Assembly: GCA_022791755.1 (NCBI GenBank) | Contig: JAAVZR010000009.1 | Coordinates: forward strand, 30,411 to 94,410 | DNA length: 64,000 nt | Reading direction: 5' to 3' | Source: Lachnospiraceae bacterium | Lineage (GTDB): Bacteria > Bacillota > Clostridia > Lachnospirales > Lachnospiraceae | Part shown: one piece after another, positions 34,324 through 41,936 of the stretch | Numbering within the stretch: the first letter of the stretch is position 1 | Layout of the letters: each line of letters starts with the position of its first letter | Translations under genes and position numbers: made by a program | The notes under the pieces: generated by a model | Told to the model about the DNA's origin: nothing | The model's input: the letters and a program-made list of their open reading frames with translations, nothing else | Databases searched by the model: none

Positions 34324-34348
34324 GGTACAGAATATTATAGAATGTACC
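34324..34348 (-). promoter_or_regulatory. Inverted repeat enclosing a TATAAT box upstream of dmsA
   Basis: GGTACA-13 nt-TGTACC surrounds TATAAT (minus strand 34339-34334). There is no good -35 box, which could indicate an activator-dependent promoter. The terminator hairpin lies only about 10 nt after the predicted start. Confidence 0.35.
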
Positions 34349-34350
34349 GT

Positions 34351-35313
34351 TTACGGATTCTCTTTTTCATGACCATTCTGAAAAAGGAGCAGAGGCTGCA
34401 AGCTGGTAAGCCGCGTTACACCGAAATCTTCGATGGCATGATGGATACAGGATTTCTGGCACAGGCGGCAGGTGCTGCAGCGGAAGGGATAGAGGATGAC
34501 CTGGAAACCGTTCTCCTCCTTCTTTACTGTCAGTGCCTGCTGAGGACAGAGGCGGGTACAGACGCCGCAGCCTTTGCAGGAGGAGGAGATCATGGGAATA
34601 ACCCAGCCAAAGGGCGCCTGCTCCTCCCTGTGGGCCAGAAGGGATTTTAACAGATGGCGGTACAGCAGTCCGTCCATCATGCCTTTGGACGGTGCGAAGG
34701 AAGAGATATGACTGCGGATCTCCTCTCCGGCCTTCTGAAACAGCTCCCGTCGGCTGATTTCCTGCCGGTCCGCGTGATGGGGGTCCGGGGAGAAGGAGAA
34801 GCGTTTCTGGTACTCCTCTTCCCCGAAAAAAAGGCAAAGCCTTGTAAGGGTATCCTGCCAGATCTGTCCGGCATCCGGTTCCGGCTCCGGCATGGAATCC
34901 GTCAGAAAGACGACCTTTTTCTCCAGCCCCAGATAGGCCAGATATTCCCAGGACAGAGTGGCAAAACAGCCGGTCCGCAGATGGGCGTCGCCCTCATAGC
35001 CGTCGGAGGCGATATAGATGGTTTCCTCTGGAATGCGAAGCAGCTTTAAGTAAGCTGAGACATTGCTGGCCGAGGAGGCGATGCAGCGGGAAGGGCAGGC
35101 AGTCACACAGAGATTACAGTTGGAGCACTGGGAAAAACGGGTTTTTTGGCTGCCTGGACCGAAGTAGACCTTCTGTGGGCAGATTTCGGCACAGACCAGA
35201 CAAGGATTTTTGACCTGGCGCCGGTTGATACAGTGATCGTAATCCCTGGTGGGATGTTTTTCGGCCAGAGCCTGGCTGACCACATGGTTCAGTATCAGGT
35301 TTCCAAAGATCAT
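34351..35313 (-). CDS. Multi-cluster 4Fe-4S ferredoxin-like protein
   Basis: 320 aa. Four cysteine motifs are visible: CLVCAEICP (about 38-46), CSNCNLCVTACP, CKGCGVCTRLCP and CSTCRLCQKSC near the C-terminus. A middle region of about 130 residues (YIASDGYEGDAHLRTGC...VVFLTDS) without cysteine clusters separates the two pairs. It lies inside the torD-dmsAB operon and overlaps torD by four bases. It probably hands electrons to DmsB or DmsA, perhaps replacing the missing quinol-oxidising anchor. No signal peptide is seen, so a cytoplasmic location is likely. Confidence 0.8.
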   Translation of the reverse strand: MIFGNLILNHVVSQALAEKHPTRDYDHCINRRQVKNPCLVCAEICPQKVYFGPGSQKTRFSQCSNCNLCVTACPSRCIASSASNVSAYLKLLRIPEETIYIASDGYEGDAHLRTGCFATLSWEYLAYLGLEKKVVFLTDSMPEPEPDAGQIWQDTLTRLCLFFGEEEYQKRFSFSPDPHHADRQEISRRELFQKAGEEIRSHISSFAPSKGMMDGLLYRHLLKSLLAHREEQAPFGWVIPMISSSCKGCGVCTRLCPQQALTVKKEENGFQVILYPFRCSTCRLCQKSCIHHAIEDFGVTRLTSLQPLLLFQNGHEKENP

Positions 35314-35996
35314 GATGTCATATGCTCCAGTAATTCGTTGATAAAGGAATGGTCAAAATCCAGAAAATCCGCCACAGCTCTGACAAAGCGGGGATAGAAT
35401 TCACAGGTTTTGGAATCCTGCATGTCGCCGGCATAGCGGGAAACCCAGTTCAGGAGATGCTTTTCCTCGAAAAGGCGCTGCCCGTTGAGAATATCGCCGC
35501 ATTCCGCAGTGCGTTCTTGTGTGAGAGCGGCGACGGCTTTTCCGGTAGTCAGAGAAAGGAAATGCATCATCAGACTGATATGGTCGTCGGCGACCCTGGG
35601 ATATCCGGCAGGCAAATAATTATACTTGCGATACCAGTCGCGCACAGCCAGCGTGGATTTCTGAAACAGGGCCCGTTCCGTGGAGGTATAGACAGATTCC
35701 CACGGAGCGGCGATCAGCTCTTCCGGTCCGAGAAACAGGCGTGTATATTCCATTTTCATGCGGTCCAGCCGGTCTTCATCCACATCGCGGCATTCTCTCA
35801 GGGCCTGAGCCAAGTCTTTGGCCGCACAGGAATCCTCACTGTCAAACAGACGGATGACGGCCAGACTGTCCTCGCTGCCGGCGGCTCTGAGCATGTCCTT
35901 CGTGGGTTCTGCGCCCAGAACGGTGTGAAGCAGGGAAAACAGGTATTCGCGGCCCTTGAGAAAAGTCAGGACCACTTCTTTTGTCTCGTTGTTCAT
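35310..35996 (-). CDS. TorD/DmsD-family chaperone
   Basis: About 228 aa, all-helical. It has the TorD-type features EYTRLFLGPEELIAAPWESVYTSTERALFQ and YPRVADDHISLMMHFLSLL-like stretches (AADDHI...LHFL pattern). These chaperones bind the Tat leader and apo-enzyme of DmsA-type reductases until the cofactor is inserted. It is first in the operon. The ATG at 35996 follows GGGAGG; the upstream in-frame ATG at 36020 lacks a site. Confidence 0.85.
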   Translation of the reverse strand: MNNETKEVVLTFLKGREYLFSLLHTVLGAEPTKDMLRAAGSEDSLAVIRLFDSEDSCAAKDLAQALRECRDVDEDRLDRMKMEYTRLFLGPEELIAAPWESVYTSTERALFQKSTLAVRDWYRKYNYLPAGYPRVADDHISLMMHFLSLTTGKAVAALTQERTAECGDILNGQRLFEEKHLLNWVSRYAGDMQDSKTCEFYPRFVRAVADFLDFDHSFINELLEHMTS

Positions 35997-36032
35997 AGTA
36001 TCCTCCCTTTTGTTTTTCAAACTGCTGTGTTA

Positions 36033-36061
36033 AGTGTATCACAGATTTCCGAATTCAACAA
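36033..36061 (-). promoter_or_regulatory. Promoter of the torD-dmsAB operon
   Basis: On the minus strand TTGTTG (36061-36056), 17-base spacer, TACACT (36038-36033). It is divergent from the GntR promoter about 75 bp away. Confidence 0.55.
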
Positions 36062-36113
36062 TAGAAGGATTCCTTGTAAAAAATGCCGGGAGAAAGAAGA
36101 TTTGATTTTATTC

Positions 36114-36142
36114 TTGACAGTGTGTATATATGATGATATATT
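36114..36142 (+). promoter_or_regulatory. Promoter of the gntR-ABC operon
   Basis: Perfect TTGACA (36114-36119), 17-base spacer, TATATT (36137-36142). The -10 box lies inside the palindromic operator. Confidence 0.75.
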
Positions 36143-36166
36143 GTATATAGATAATATATACAATAT
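36138..36166 (+). promoter_or_regulatory. Perfect 12-5-12 palindrome, likely GntR/YtrA operator
   Basis: ATATTGTATATA, five bases, then TATATACAATAT. It overlaps the -10 box and the expected transcription start, the position for direct repression. YtrA-type GntR operators are AT-rich palindromes of this kind. Confidence 0.7.
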
Positions 36167-36276
36167 TCCCTTTGATGCGACGGCACAGAGAGGCTCTGGC
36201 GTATATGGAATCGAAGCTCTGCCGGGAACCGGTCCGGACAGGACAAAGGCTTTTACTATCAGGAAGGAAATCGCGC

Positions 36277-36654
36277 GTGAATATTATAATCAGTAATTCC
36301 AGTGGAAAACCTATTTATGAACAGATTGTGACACAGATCAGACAGATGATCATGGACGGGGATCTGCACGCCGGCGATCCTCTCCCCTCCATGCGTTTTC
36401 TGGCGCAGGAGCTGCGCATCAGCGTCATCACGACGAAGCGGGCATATGAGGAGCTGGCCAGGGACGGTTTTATCACCAATGTGGTGGGAAAGGGGAGCTT
36501 TGTGGCAGACGTGGGCTCGGAGATTCTGCGGGAGGAGGGCCTGCGGGAGATCGAGCAGAGGCTGCTGGCGGCGGTAGACCGTGCAAAAGCAGTCAGACTG
36601 TCGAAAGGAGAATTCCTGGAGATTGTGGATACGCTTTGGGAGGATAATTTATGA
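36277..36654 (+). CDS. GntR family regulator, YtrA subfamily
   Basis: About 125 aa, the short form typical of YtrA regulators. The winged helix reads PIYEQIVTQIRQMIMDGDLHAGDPLPSMRFLAQELRISVITTKRAYEELARDGFI. A short helical tail for dimerisation replaces a ligand domain. The GTG start at 36277 is chosen because AGGAAGGA lies upstream and the homology begins there. YtrA-type regulators repress their own ABC operon and respond to cell-wall stress or antibiotics in several Firmicutes. The stop overlaps the next start (ATGA). Confidence 0.9.
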   Translation: MNIIISNSSGKPIYEQIVTQIRQMIMDGDLHAGDPLPSMRFLAQELRISVITTKRAYEELARDGFITNVVGKGSFVADVGSEILREEGLREIEQRLLAAVDRAKAVRLSKGEFLEIVDTLWEDNL

Positions 36655-37514
36655 ACAATGCCATTGTTATAAAAGATGTTACGAAACACTATAAGGATTT
36701 TACGCTGGATCACGTCAGCTTTCAGGTGCCGGAGGGGAGCATCGTGGGCTTTGTGGGAGAGAACGGCGCCGGTAAGAGTACGACGATCCGGGCGATTCTG
36801 GACCTGATTCATCTAGAACAGGGCGAGATTGAGGTGCTGGGGCTGTCGAGGAAGGACAGAGAGGATCCCCGATGGAAGGAACAGATCGGAGCTGTCTTCG
36901 ATACGGGACATATTCCGGATATCATGACAGCGAAACAGGTGGCCCGGATGATGGAGAAGCTGTACACCCAGTGGGACCGGGAGGCCTATGCCGGATATCT
37001 GAAGCGTTTTCGTCTGTCAGAAGATAAGAAATATAAGGATTTTTCCCGGGGTATGAGGATGAAGCTGTCCCTGGCTGTGGCTCTTTCCCACGGCGCCAGA
37101 CTGCTGCTTCTGGACGAATGCACCAGCGGTCTGGATCCCATGATCCGGGATGAGATTCTGGATCTTTTTCTGGAGTTTATCCAGAAAGAGGATCACAGCA
37201 TTTTGATCTCATCCCATATTATAAGCGACCTGGAAAAGGCGGCCGACTACATCGTGTTTATCCATGAGGGACGGATCTGCTTTGAGGAGGAGAAGGATTA
37301 CCTGCGGGAGAATTACGGCGTGGTTCATGGGACCAGGGAGAAGATACGGCGTCTGCCGGGACGAATGGTGGTGGGCTGGCGTGACAACCAGTTCGGCTGT
37401 GACGCCCTGGTGAAGGACCGCCGGGAAGTAAAGCGTTTGTATCCGGATCTGTCCGTGGATGCGGCCAGCATCGAGGAGATCATGCTGTATACCGTGAAGG
37501 GAGGGAGATCATGA
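36651..37514 (+). CDS. ABC transporter ATP-binding protein
   Basis: 287 aa. Walker A GENGAGKST, Q-loop near EQIGAVFDTG, signature FSRGMRMKLSLAVALSHGARLLLLDECTSGLDP (the LSGGQ position reads FSRGM) and H-loop SSHII. This is the form of ABC-2/YtrB-type importers or exporters that act without a dedicated binding protein. It energises the permease encoded next, with which it overlaps by four bases. Confidence 0.95.
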   Translation: MNNAIVIKDVTKHYKDFTLDHVSFQVPEGSIVGFVGENGAGKSTTIRAILDLIHLEQGEIEVLGLSRKDREDPRWKEQIGAVFDTGHIPDIMTAKQVARMMEKLYTQWDREAYAGYLKRFRLSEDKKYKDFSRGMRMKLSLAVALSHGARLLLLDECTSGLDPMIRDEILDLFLEFIQKEDHSILISSHIISDLEKAADYIVFIHEGRICFEEEKDYLRENYGVVHGTREKIRRLPGRMVVGWRDNQFGCDALVKDRREVKRLYPDLSVDAASIEEIMLYTVKGGRS

Positions 37515-38152
37515 GAGGATTGCTGGTCAAAGAAATCACCATACTGAAAAATAATGTAAAAACACAGCTTTTTACCGTGGCTTTGTTCGTGGCAATGGGG
37601 CTGGCCCTGAAAAACATCGCCTATGTGGGAATGATGCTGACGATAACGATTACGAATCTGCTCATCATCACATTAAGCTATGACGAAGCATGCGCCTGGA
37701 ACTGTTATGCGATGACGCTGCCGGTACGGCGGGAGAGTCTGGTCACGGTGAAATATATCCTTTTGTATGTGCTGTCAGCATTTAGCATGGGAATCACCCT
37801 GCTCTTAGGAATCCCTTTCAGTATGATCACGGAGATTTCTCTGGAAGAGTGTGTGATTTCAACCGGTGTCTGTGTGATTATGGCGCTGTTTTCCAGTTCG
37901 CTGAGTCTCCTTCTGTGCTTTAAATTCGGGATGGCAAAGGCCAGGATTATGACGACTGTCACATATATGGTTCCTTTTGCTCTGGTATTCGGTCTGTATT
38001 TTCTGAATGTAAAAATGCACTGGATCGATATGAACCATGTGACGGACGAAATGATGTATTGGGTGATCGGACTGGGACTGGCGCTCAGTTTGGTGCTGTC
38101 TCTGGTGTTTTGGAAAATCAGCTGCCATGTGATCCGCGGGCAGGATCTGTAA
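37511..38152 (+). CDS. ABC-2 type permease
   Basis: 213 aa with about six membrane helices (e.g. LFTVALFVAMGLALKNIAYVG; MTTVTYMVPFALVFGLYF). The layout matches the ABC-2 family membrane-5 type permeases encoded with YtrA regulators. Substrate unknown; likely a lipid, peptide antibiotic or wall precursor. A hairpin GGGGAGAG...CTCTCCCC follows at 38161-38187, without a clear T run. Confidence 0.85.
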   Translation: MRGLLVKEITILKNNVKTQLFTVALFVAMGLALKNIAYVGMMLTITITNLLIITLSYDEACAWNCYAMTLPVRRESLVTVKYILLYVLSAFSMGITLLLGIPFSMITEISLEECVISTGVCVIMALFSSSLSLLLCFKFGMAKARIMTTVTYMVPFALVFGLYFLNVKMHWIDMNHVTDEMMYWVIGLGLALSLVLSLVFWKISCHVIRGQDL

Positions 38153-38350
38153 TGACACAGGGGAGAGCGGCGCTTTTCTCTCCCCGTCTGGCGTGCGGGC
38201 CGTATGAGGCGGCACAAGGACAAAATGATTTTTTCACAGGCGCAAAGAACTGCCCGACCGGTTGTGTAAATGGAGATTTCAAGGTATAATACGTTTGACA
38301 CGGCAAATACGCTCTTAGTCAAACTATGCCAAAGGAACAGAGGTATCTCA

Positions 38351-39409
38351 ATGAATCTTACGATTACGGTCAACCATAAGCAGCTTCTGGACGTCCTGTT
38401 AAACGTGGGGCTCATCCGCCCGGTGTTCATCTGGGGGGCGCCGGGCATCGGCAAGTCGGCCATTGTCCAGGAGTTTGCCGACTCTCTGGGGCTGGAGTGC
38501 GTCTCTCTCCTGGGCAGTCAGCTGGCTCCGGAGGATATCATCGGCGTCCCTCAGATCAGAGACGGCTTCAGCCAGTTCTGCCCGCCCCGTACCATCGCCC
38601 GGGCGGAGCCCTATGTCCTTTTTCTGGACGAACTGAACGCCTGTACCTCGGAGGTCCAGAAGGCCTTTTATTCTCTCATCCACGAACGGCGCATCGGGGA
38701 GTATTGCCTTCCGGAGGGATCCATCGTGGTGGGGGCGGGTAACAGGGCCCAGGACAACGCTATCACCCGGCCTATGTCCTCCGCACTGGTGAACCGGATG
38801 TTCCATGTGGAGCTCACCGCCAGTCCCCGGCTGTGGCTTGAGTGGGCGGCCGGGAACGGCATCCATCCCTATGTCTATGATTACATCACCAGCCGCCCCG
38901 ACCACCTCTGGTCCAGGCCCCCCAAGAGCGAAGAGCCTTTCTCCACTCCCCGGTCCTGGCATATGCTCAGCGACGCCATCCGCAGTTACGGACCGGATAT
39001 CAGCGAGGACGCCCTGCGGGTGCTGGCCGTGGGGAGTCTCAGCCCTCAGCACGCCACCCAGTTTATGGCTTATATCCGGCAGGTGCGCAGTCAGTACGCT
39101 CTGGGAAAAATTCTCTCCGGAGAACAGCCTTGGCCGGACAGGCCGCAGGAGCGGGATGTGCTCTACTTCCTGGCCCAGTCTCTCAGGGCCAGGCTGGTAA
39201 AGGAGCTGCCCCCGGAGCGCGGCAGGCTCAGCAGCGACAGCCGCGCCCTGGTTTTACAGGCCAAAGATCGAATCACCGAGCTGGCGGACATCAGCCTGGA
39301 GATCGCCAGGATGGCGGTCACCCCGGAGGACGGGAAGGAGCTGCCCGACTGGTTTGTGGTGGAGCTGTTCCGGGATCTGCCCCGCCTGGCCGACAGGCGA
39401 AACGGATGA
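38351..39409 (+). CDS. MoxR-type AAA+ ATPase
   Basis: 352 aa. Walker A GAPGIGKS near residue 30, Walker B VLFLDELNA, sensor VVGAGNRAQDNA and an arginine-finger segment MSSALVNRMFHVEL place it in the MoxR/AAA_5 group. MoxR ATPases act as chaperones with VWA-domain partners, loading metals or remodelling complexes. The next gene encodes such a VWA-like protein and overlaps by four bases. The ATG at 38351 is chosen because the upstream frame to 38270 has no ribosome site. The targets are unknown. Confidence 0.85.
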   Translation: MNLTITVNHKQLLDVLLNVGLIRPVFIWGAPGIGKSAIVQEFADSLGLECVSLLGSQLAPEDIIGVPQIRDGFSQFCPPRTIARAEPYVLFLDELNACTSEVQKAFYSLIHERRIGEYCLPEGSIVVGAGNRAQDNAITRPMSSALVNRMFHVELTASPRLWLEWAAGNGIHPYVYDYITSRPDHLWSRPPKSEEPFSTPRSWHMLSDAIRSYGPDISEDALRVLAVGSLSPQHATQFMAYIRQVRSQYALGKILSGEQPWPDRPQERDVLYFLAQSLRARLVKELPPERGRLSSDSRALVLQAKDRITELADISLEIARMAVTPEDGKELPDWFVVELFRDLPRLADRRNG

Positions 39410-41184
39410 GCGGCAGGCAGAAGCGGCCCAACCCGGCCCAGGAAGCCTTTCAGGCCGGGGCGGGCTTAGTGAAGCAGAATCCGGTGCTGGGCCCTCTCCT
39501 GGAGGGGACCAGGCCCCACTTTGACGACAGCTATGCCATGGCGAAAGAGGACTGGGCCTGGGTGACGTCCGACGGGCATATCTATGCCAACAGCCACCGC
39601 CGGGCTCTCCCCGGAGAGTGGGCCTATGTGCTGGCCCACTGCCTGCTCCACCTGGCCCTGGGGCATATCCGTGAGGACCGGGATCAGGACCCTCTCTGGA
39701 ACGCAGCCTGCGATTGCGTCACGGCCCGGTATCTGGCGGACCTGCACATCAGCGCGCCTTCCGGGGAGCTGTCCGGCCCCGTGCCCTCCAATGCCCGGGA
39801 GGAGGAGGAGCTTTACTACTGGCTGAAGGAACACAGAGATTCCTTCTATTTTGAGTTCTCCACCATGAGCGGGGGGCGGGGAGACATGGTCTGGCGAGGA
39901 GAGGCACGACACTGGCGGAGGGGCGCTGTGGATTGGCAAAAGCTCTTTGCCGAGAGCCTGAGGGACGCTCTGCGCGCCGCGGTGGATTACGCCGGGGGCG
40001 TCAGAACCGAGCCGGGAGAACATAAAAAAATGGGTCCCATCCAGCGAGCGCAGGAGTGGTTTTTGGCCAGTTATCCTCTGTTGGGCGGCGTGGCCTCCGG
40101 CTTCGGGCTGGTGGATGACCAGCTGGCCGTCCGGCGGATGGATATCTCCATAGCAGCCATATCGGTCCATATGCGGGAGATCTACGTCAACCCTGCTGCC
40201 GGCCTGACCGAACAGGAGTGGCGGTTTGTCCTGGCTCATGAATACCTCCACGCCGCGCTGTGTCACGAACAGCGGCTGGGTAAGCGAGACGCGGAGCTGT
40301 GGAATGTGGCCTGCGACTATGTCATCAACCAGTGGCTGCGGGATATGGAGGTGGGGCAGATGCCGGAGGGAGTGCTCTTCGACCCGGAGTTAAACGGTCT
40401 GTCGGCGGAGAGCGTCTATGACCTGCTGGCTTCTAATCTGCGCAGGTATAAGCGTATGGCCCGGCACGATATTCTGTTTGGACCGCCGGACTGGCAGGGC
40501 TCCAAAGACTTTGTGGACCTGGACGCCTGGTGCCGCAGCGCCATCCAGCGGGGACTGGACTATCATCAGGCCCATGGGAGGGGGTTCCTTCCGGAGGGAC
40601 TGGCAGAGGAAATCCGGGCCCTCTCCCAGCCCCCGATTCCCTGGGACGTAAAGCTGGCCCGGTGGTTTGACGAGCGGTTTGAGCCCCTGGAGAAGCTCCG
40701 GACCTATGCCCGCCTCAGCCGGAGGCAGTCATCTACTCCGGAGATTCCCCGTCCATCCTGGCGGTATGAGGAGGCAGCCCGGGCCGGGCGGACCTTCGGG
40801 GTGCTGTTAGACACCTCGGGCTCCATGGATCGAAGCCTTCTGGCGGCCGCCCTGGGCTCCATCGCCAGCTACAGTGCCGCCAGAGATGTTAACCGGGTAC
40901 GGGTGGTCTTCTGCGACGCCGCTCCCTACGACCAGGGCTACATGGAAGCGGCGGACATCGCCGGAAGCGTCAAGGTCCGGGGGAGAGGAGGCACCGTCCT
41001 TCAGCCCGGGGTGGAGCTGCTGGAGCATGCTCCCGACTTTCCCAAGGAGGCGCCCCTGCTCATCATCACCGACTGCGAGTGCGACCGGCTGAATCTCTAT
41101 GGCCGGGATCATGCCTTCTTGGTACCCGGAGGAAAAAGCCTGCCATTCCCGGCCAATGGGCCGGTGTTTCACATGGATTTATAA
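39406..41184 (+). CDS. VWA-like/putative metallopeptidase (DUF2201) with duplicated zincin-like module
   Basis: 592 aa. The first module (about 55-115) has LAHCLLHLALGHI, then NAACDCVTARYL. The second (about 275-320) has LAHEYLHAALCHE, then NVACDYVINQWL. The second keeps HExxH and the first reads HCLLH, lacking the catalytic Glu. The C-terminus (about 460-590) is a VWA-like fold with LLDTSGSMD, a MIDAS-type DxSxS, and LLIITDCECD. This protein class is known to pair with MoxR ATPases. Here the duplication is unusual. It may cleave or scaffold a client remodelled by the ATPase. Confidence 0.8.
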   Translation: MSGRQKRPNPAQEAFQAGAGLVKQNPVLGPLLEGTRPHFDDSYAMAKEDWAWVTSDGHIYANSHRRALPGEWAYVLAHCLLHLALGHIREDRDQDPLWNAACDCVTARYLADLHISAPSGELSGPVPSNAREEEELYYWLKEHRDSFYFEFSTMSGGRGDMVWRGEARHWRRGAVDWQKLFAESLRDALRAAVDYAGGVRTEPGEHKKMGPIQRAQEWFLASYPLLGGVASGFGLVDDQLAVRRMDISIAAISVHMREIYVNPAAGLTEQEWRFVLAHEYLHAALCHEQRLGKRDAELWNVACDYVINQWLRDMEVGQMPEGVLFDPELNGLSAESVYDLLASNLRRYKRMARHDILFGPPDWQGSKDFVDLDAWCRSAIQRGLDYHQAHGRGFLPEGLAEEIRALSQPPIPWDVKLARWFDERFEPLEKLRTYARLSRRQSSTPEIPRPSWRYEEAARAGRTFGVLLDTSGSMDRSLLAAALGSIASYSAARDVNRVRVVFCDAAPYDQGYMEAADIAGSVKVRGRGGTVLQPGVELLEHAPDFPKEAPLLIITDCECDRLNLYGRDHAFLVPGGKSLPFPANGPVFHMDL

Positions 41185-41257
41185 TGTCTGATCCCTGCCT
41201 CGGGTCAGTTGACAGGGAACTACATGCAGCAGCCCCTAACTTATTACTCCTGCAGGG

Positions 41258-41286
41258 TAGACGGACTTCATCCGATAAGGTATAAT
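41258..41286 (+). promoter_or_regulatory. Promoter with palindromic spacer ahead of NUDIX gene
   Basis: TAGACG (41258-41263), 17-base spacer, TATAAT (41281-41286). The spacer holds CGGAC-TTC-ATCCG. The segment 41231-41290 aligns with 19557-19617, and one stem pair changes from A-T to G-C. Confidence 0.7.
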
Positions 41287-41315
41287 ACTTGATATAAGGG
41301 GAGGCTTAGGCAGAT

Positions 41316-41828
41316 ATGAAACGCTTGCTGACATTAGATCAGAAGGATTATACTGAGGATATGCCGGTGTATGAGAAGGTAGTGGTGAGAGCGCTGATTC
41401 TGCGAAAAGGGATGCTTGCCATGCAGGAGAGCGGCACCGGAGAGTACAAGATCCCGGGCGGAGGTGTGGAGGCCGGAGAGAGCCTGTCAGACGCGCTGGC
41501 CAGGGAGGTGCGGGAGGAGACCGGGCTGCGGATCCGGACAGAGACGCTGCGGGAGCTGGGCGAGATCCTGGAGCTGCGGGAGGACGTTCTGTGCCGGGGC
41601 CGGAAATATGTGTGCCGGACTCTGTTCTATCAGTGTGAGGCACAGGAGGAGATCGGGGAGACGGATATGACGGAGAGCGAGATCAGGCTGGGTTTTCATC
41701 TTGCCTGGGCCGGGCTGGCTCAGATCGTTGCCCGCAATGAATCCCTGCGTCTGAATTCGTGGAAGCAGCGGGATACGCTGTTTCTGAAGCTGGTGTCAGA
41801 GGGGCAGGTAACGCTTACCGAAGCGTAA
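41316..41828 (+). CDS. NUDIX hydrolase
   Basis: 170 aa. The Nudix box is complete (GGGVEAGESLSDALAREVREETGL, split here: G-x5-E-x7-REVREETGL), binding Mg2+ for cleavage of a nucleoside diphosphate linked to another group. The family covers 8-oxo-dGTP cleansing, ADP-ribose and other substrates; nothing here decides which. It is monocistronic with its own promoter and a shared terminator. Confidence 0.9.
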   Translation: MKRLLTLDQKDYTEDMPVYEKVVVRALILRKGMLAMQESGTGEYKIPGGGVEAGESLSDALAREVREETGLRIRTETLRELGEILELREDVLCRGRKYVCRTLFYQCEAQEEIGETDMTESEIRLGFHLAWAGLAQIVARNESLRLNSWKQRDTLFLKLVSEGQVTLTEA

Positions 41829-41871
41829 GAGTTCGGGGCCAGATACCGGCTGCATGTGGACTTTAAGAAAA

Positions 41872-41918
41872 ACAGCCGCCGCATCTGAACATGGCAGGAT
41901 GCGGCAGCTGTTTTTTTG
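41872..41918. terminator. Bidirectional terminator between NUDIX gene and mgtE
   Basis: ACAGC-CGCCGCATC pairs with GATGCGG-CAGCTGT, with seven T after it on the plus strand and a T-rich stretch (RC of CTTTAAGAAAA) on the minus strand. It serves two convergent genes. Confidence 0.8.
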
Positions 41919-41936
41919 ACGGCCGGAAAACCCCGT

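Noticed and set aside
36172..36276. Longer start for the GntR regulator
   Set aside because: The extension would overlap the predicted transcription start region and adds non-homologous residues; GTG at 36277 has AGGAAGGA.
39130..39405. 92-codon N-terminal extension of the VWA-like protein
   Set aside because: It overlaps the MoxR gene in another frame and is composed of shadow-like Gly/Ala/Arg sequence; ATG at 39406 forms a normal ATGA junction.
38351..41184. Defence island built on the MoxR-VWA pair
   Set aside because: No nuclease, helicase, reverse transcriptase, TIR or toxin-like partner is adjacent, so a defence role is only a possibility noted in the finding.
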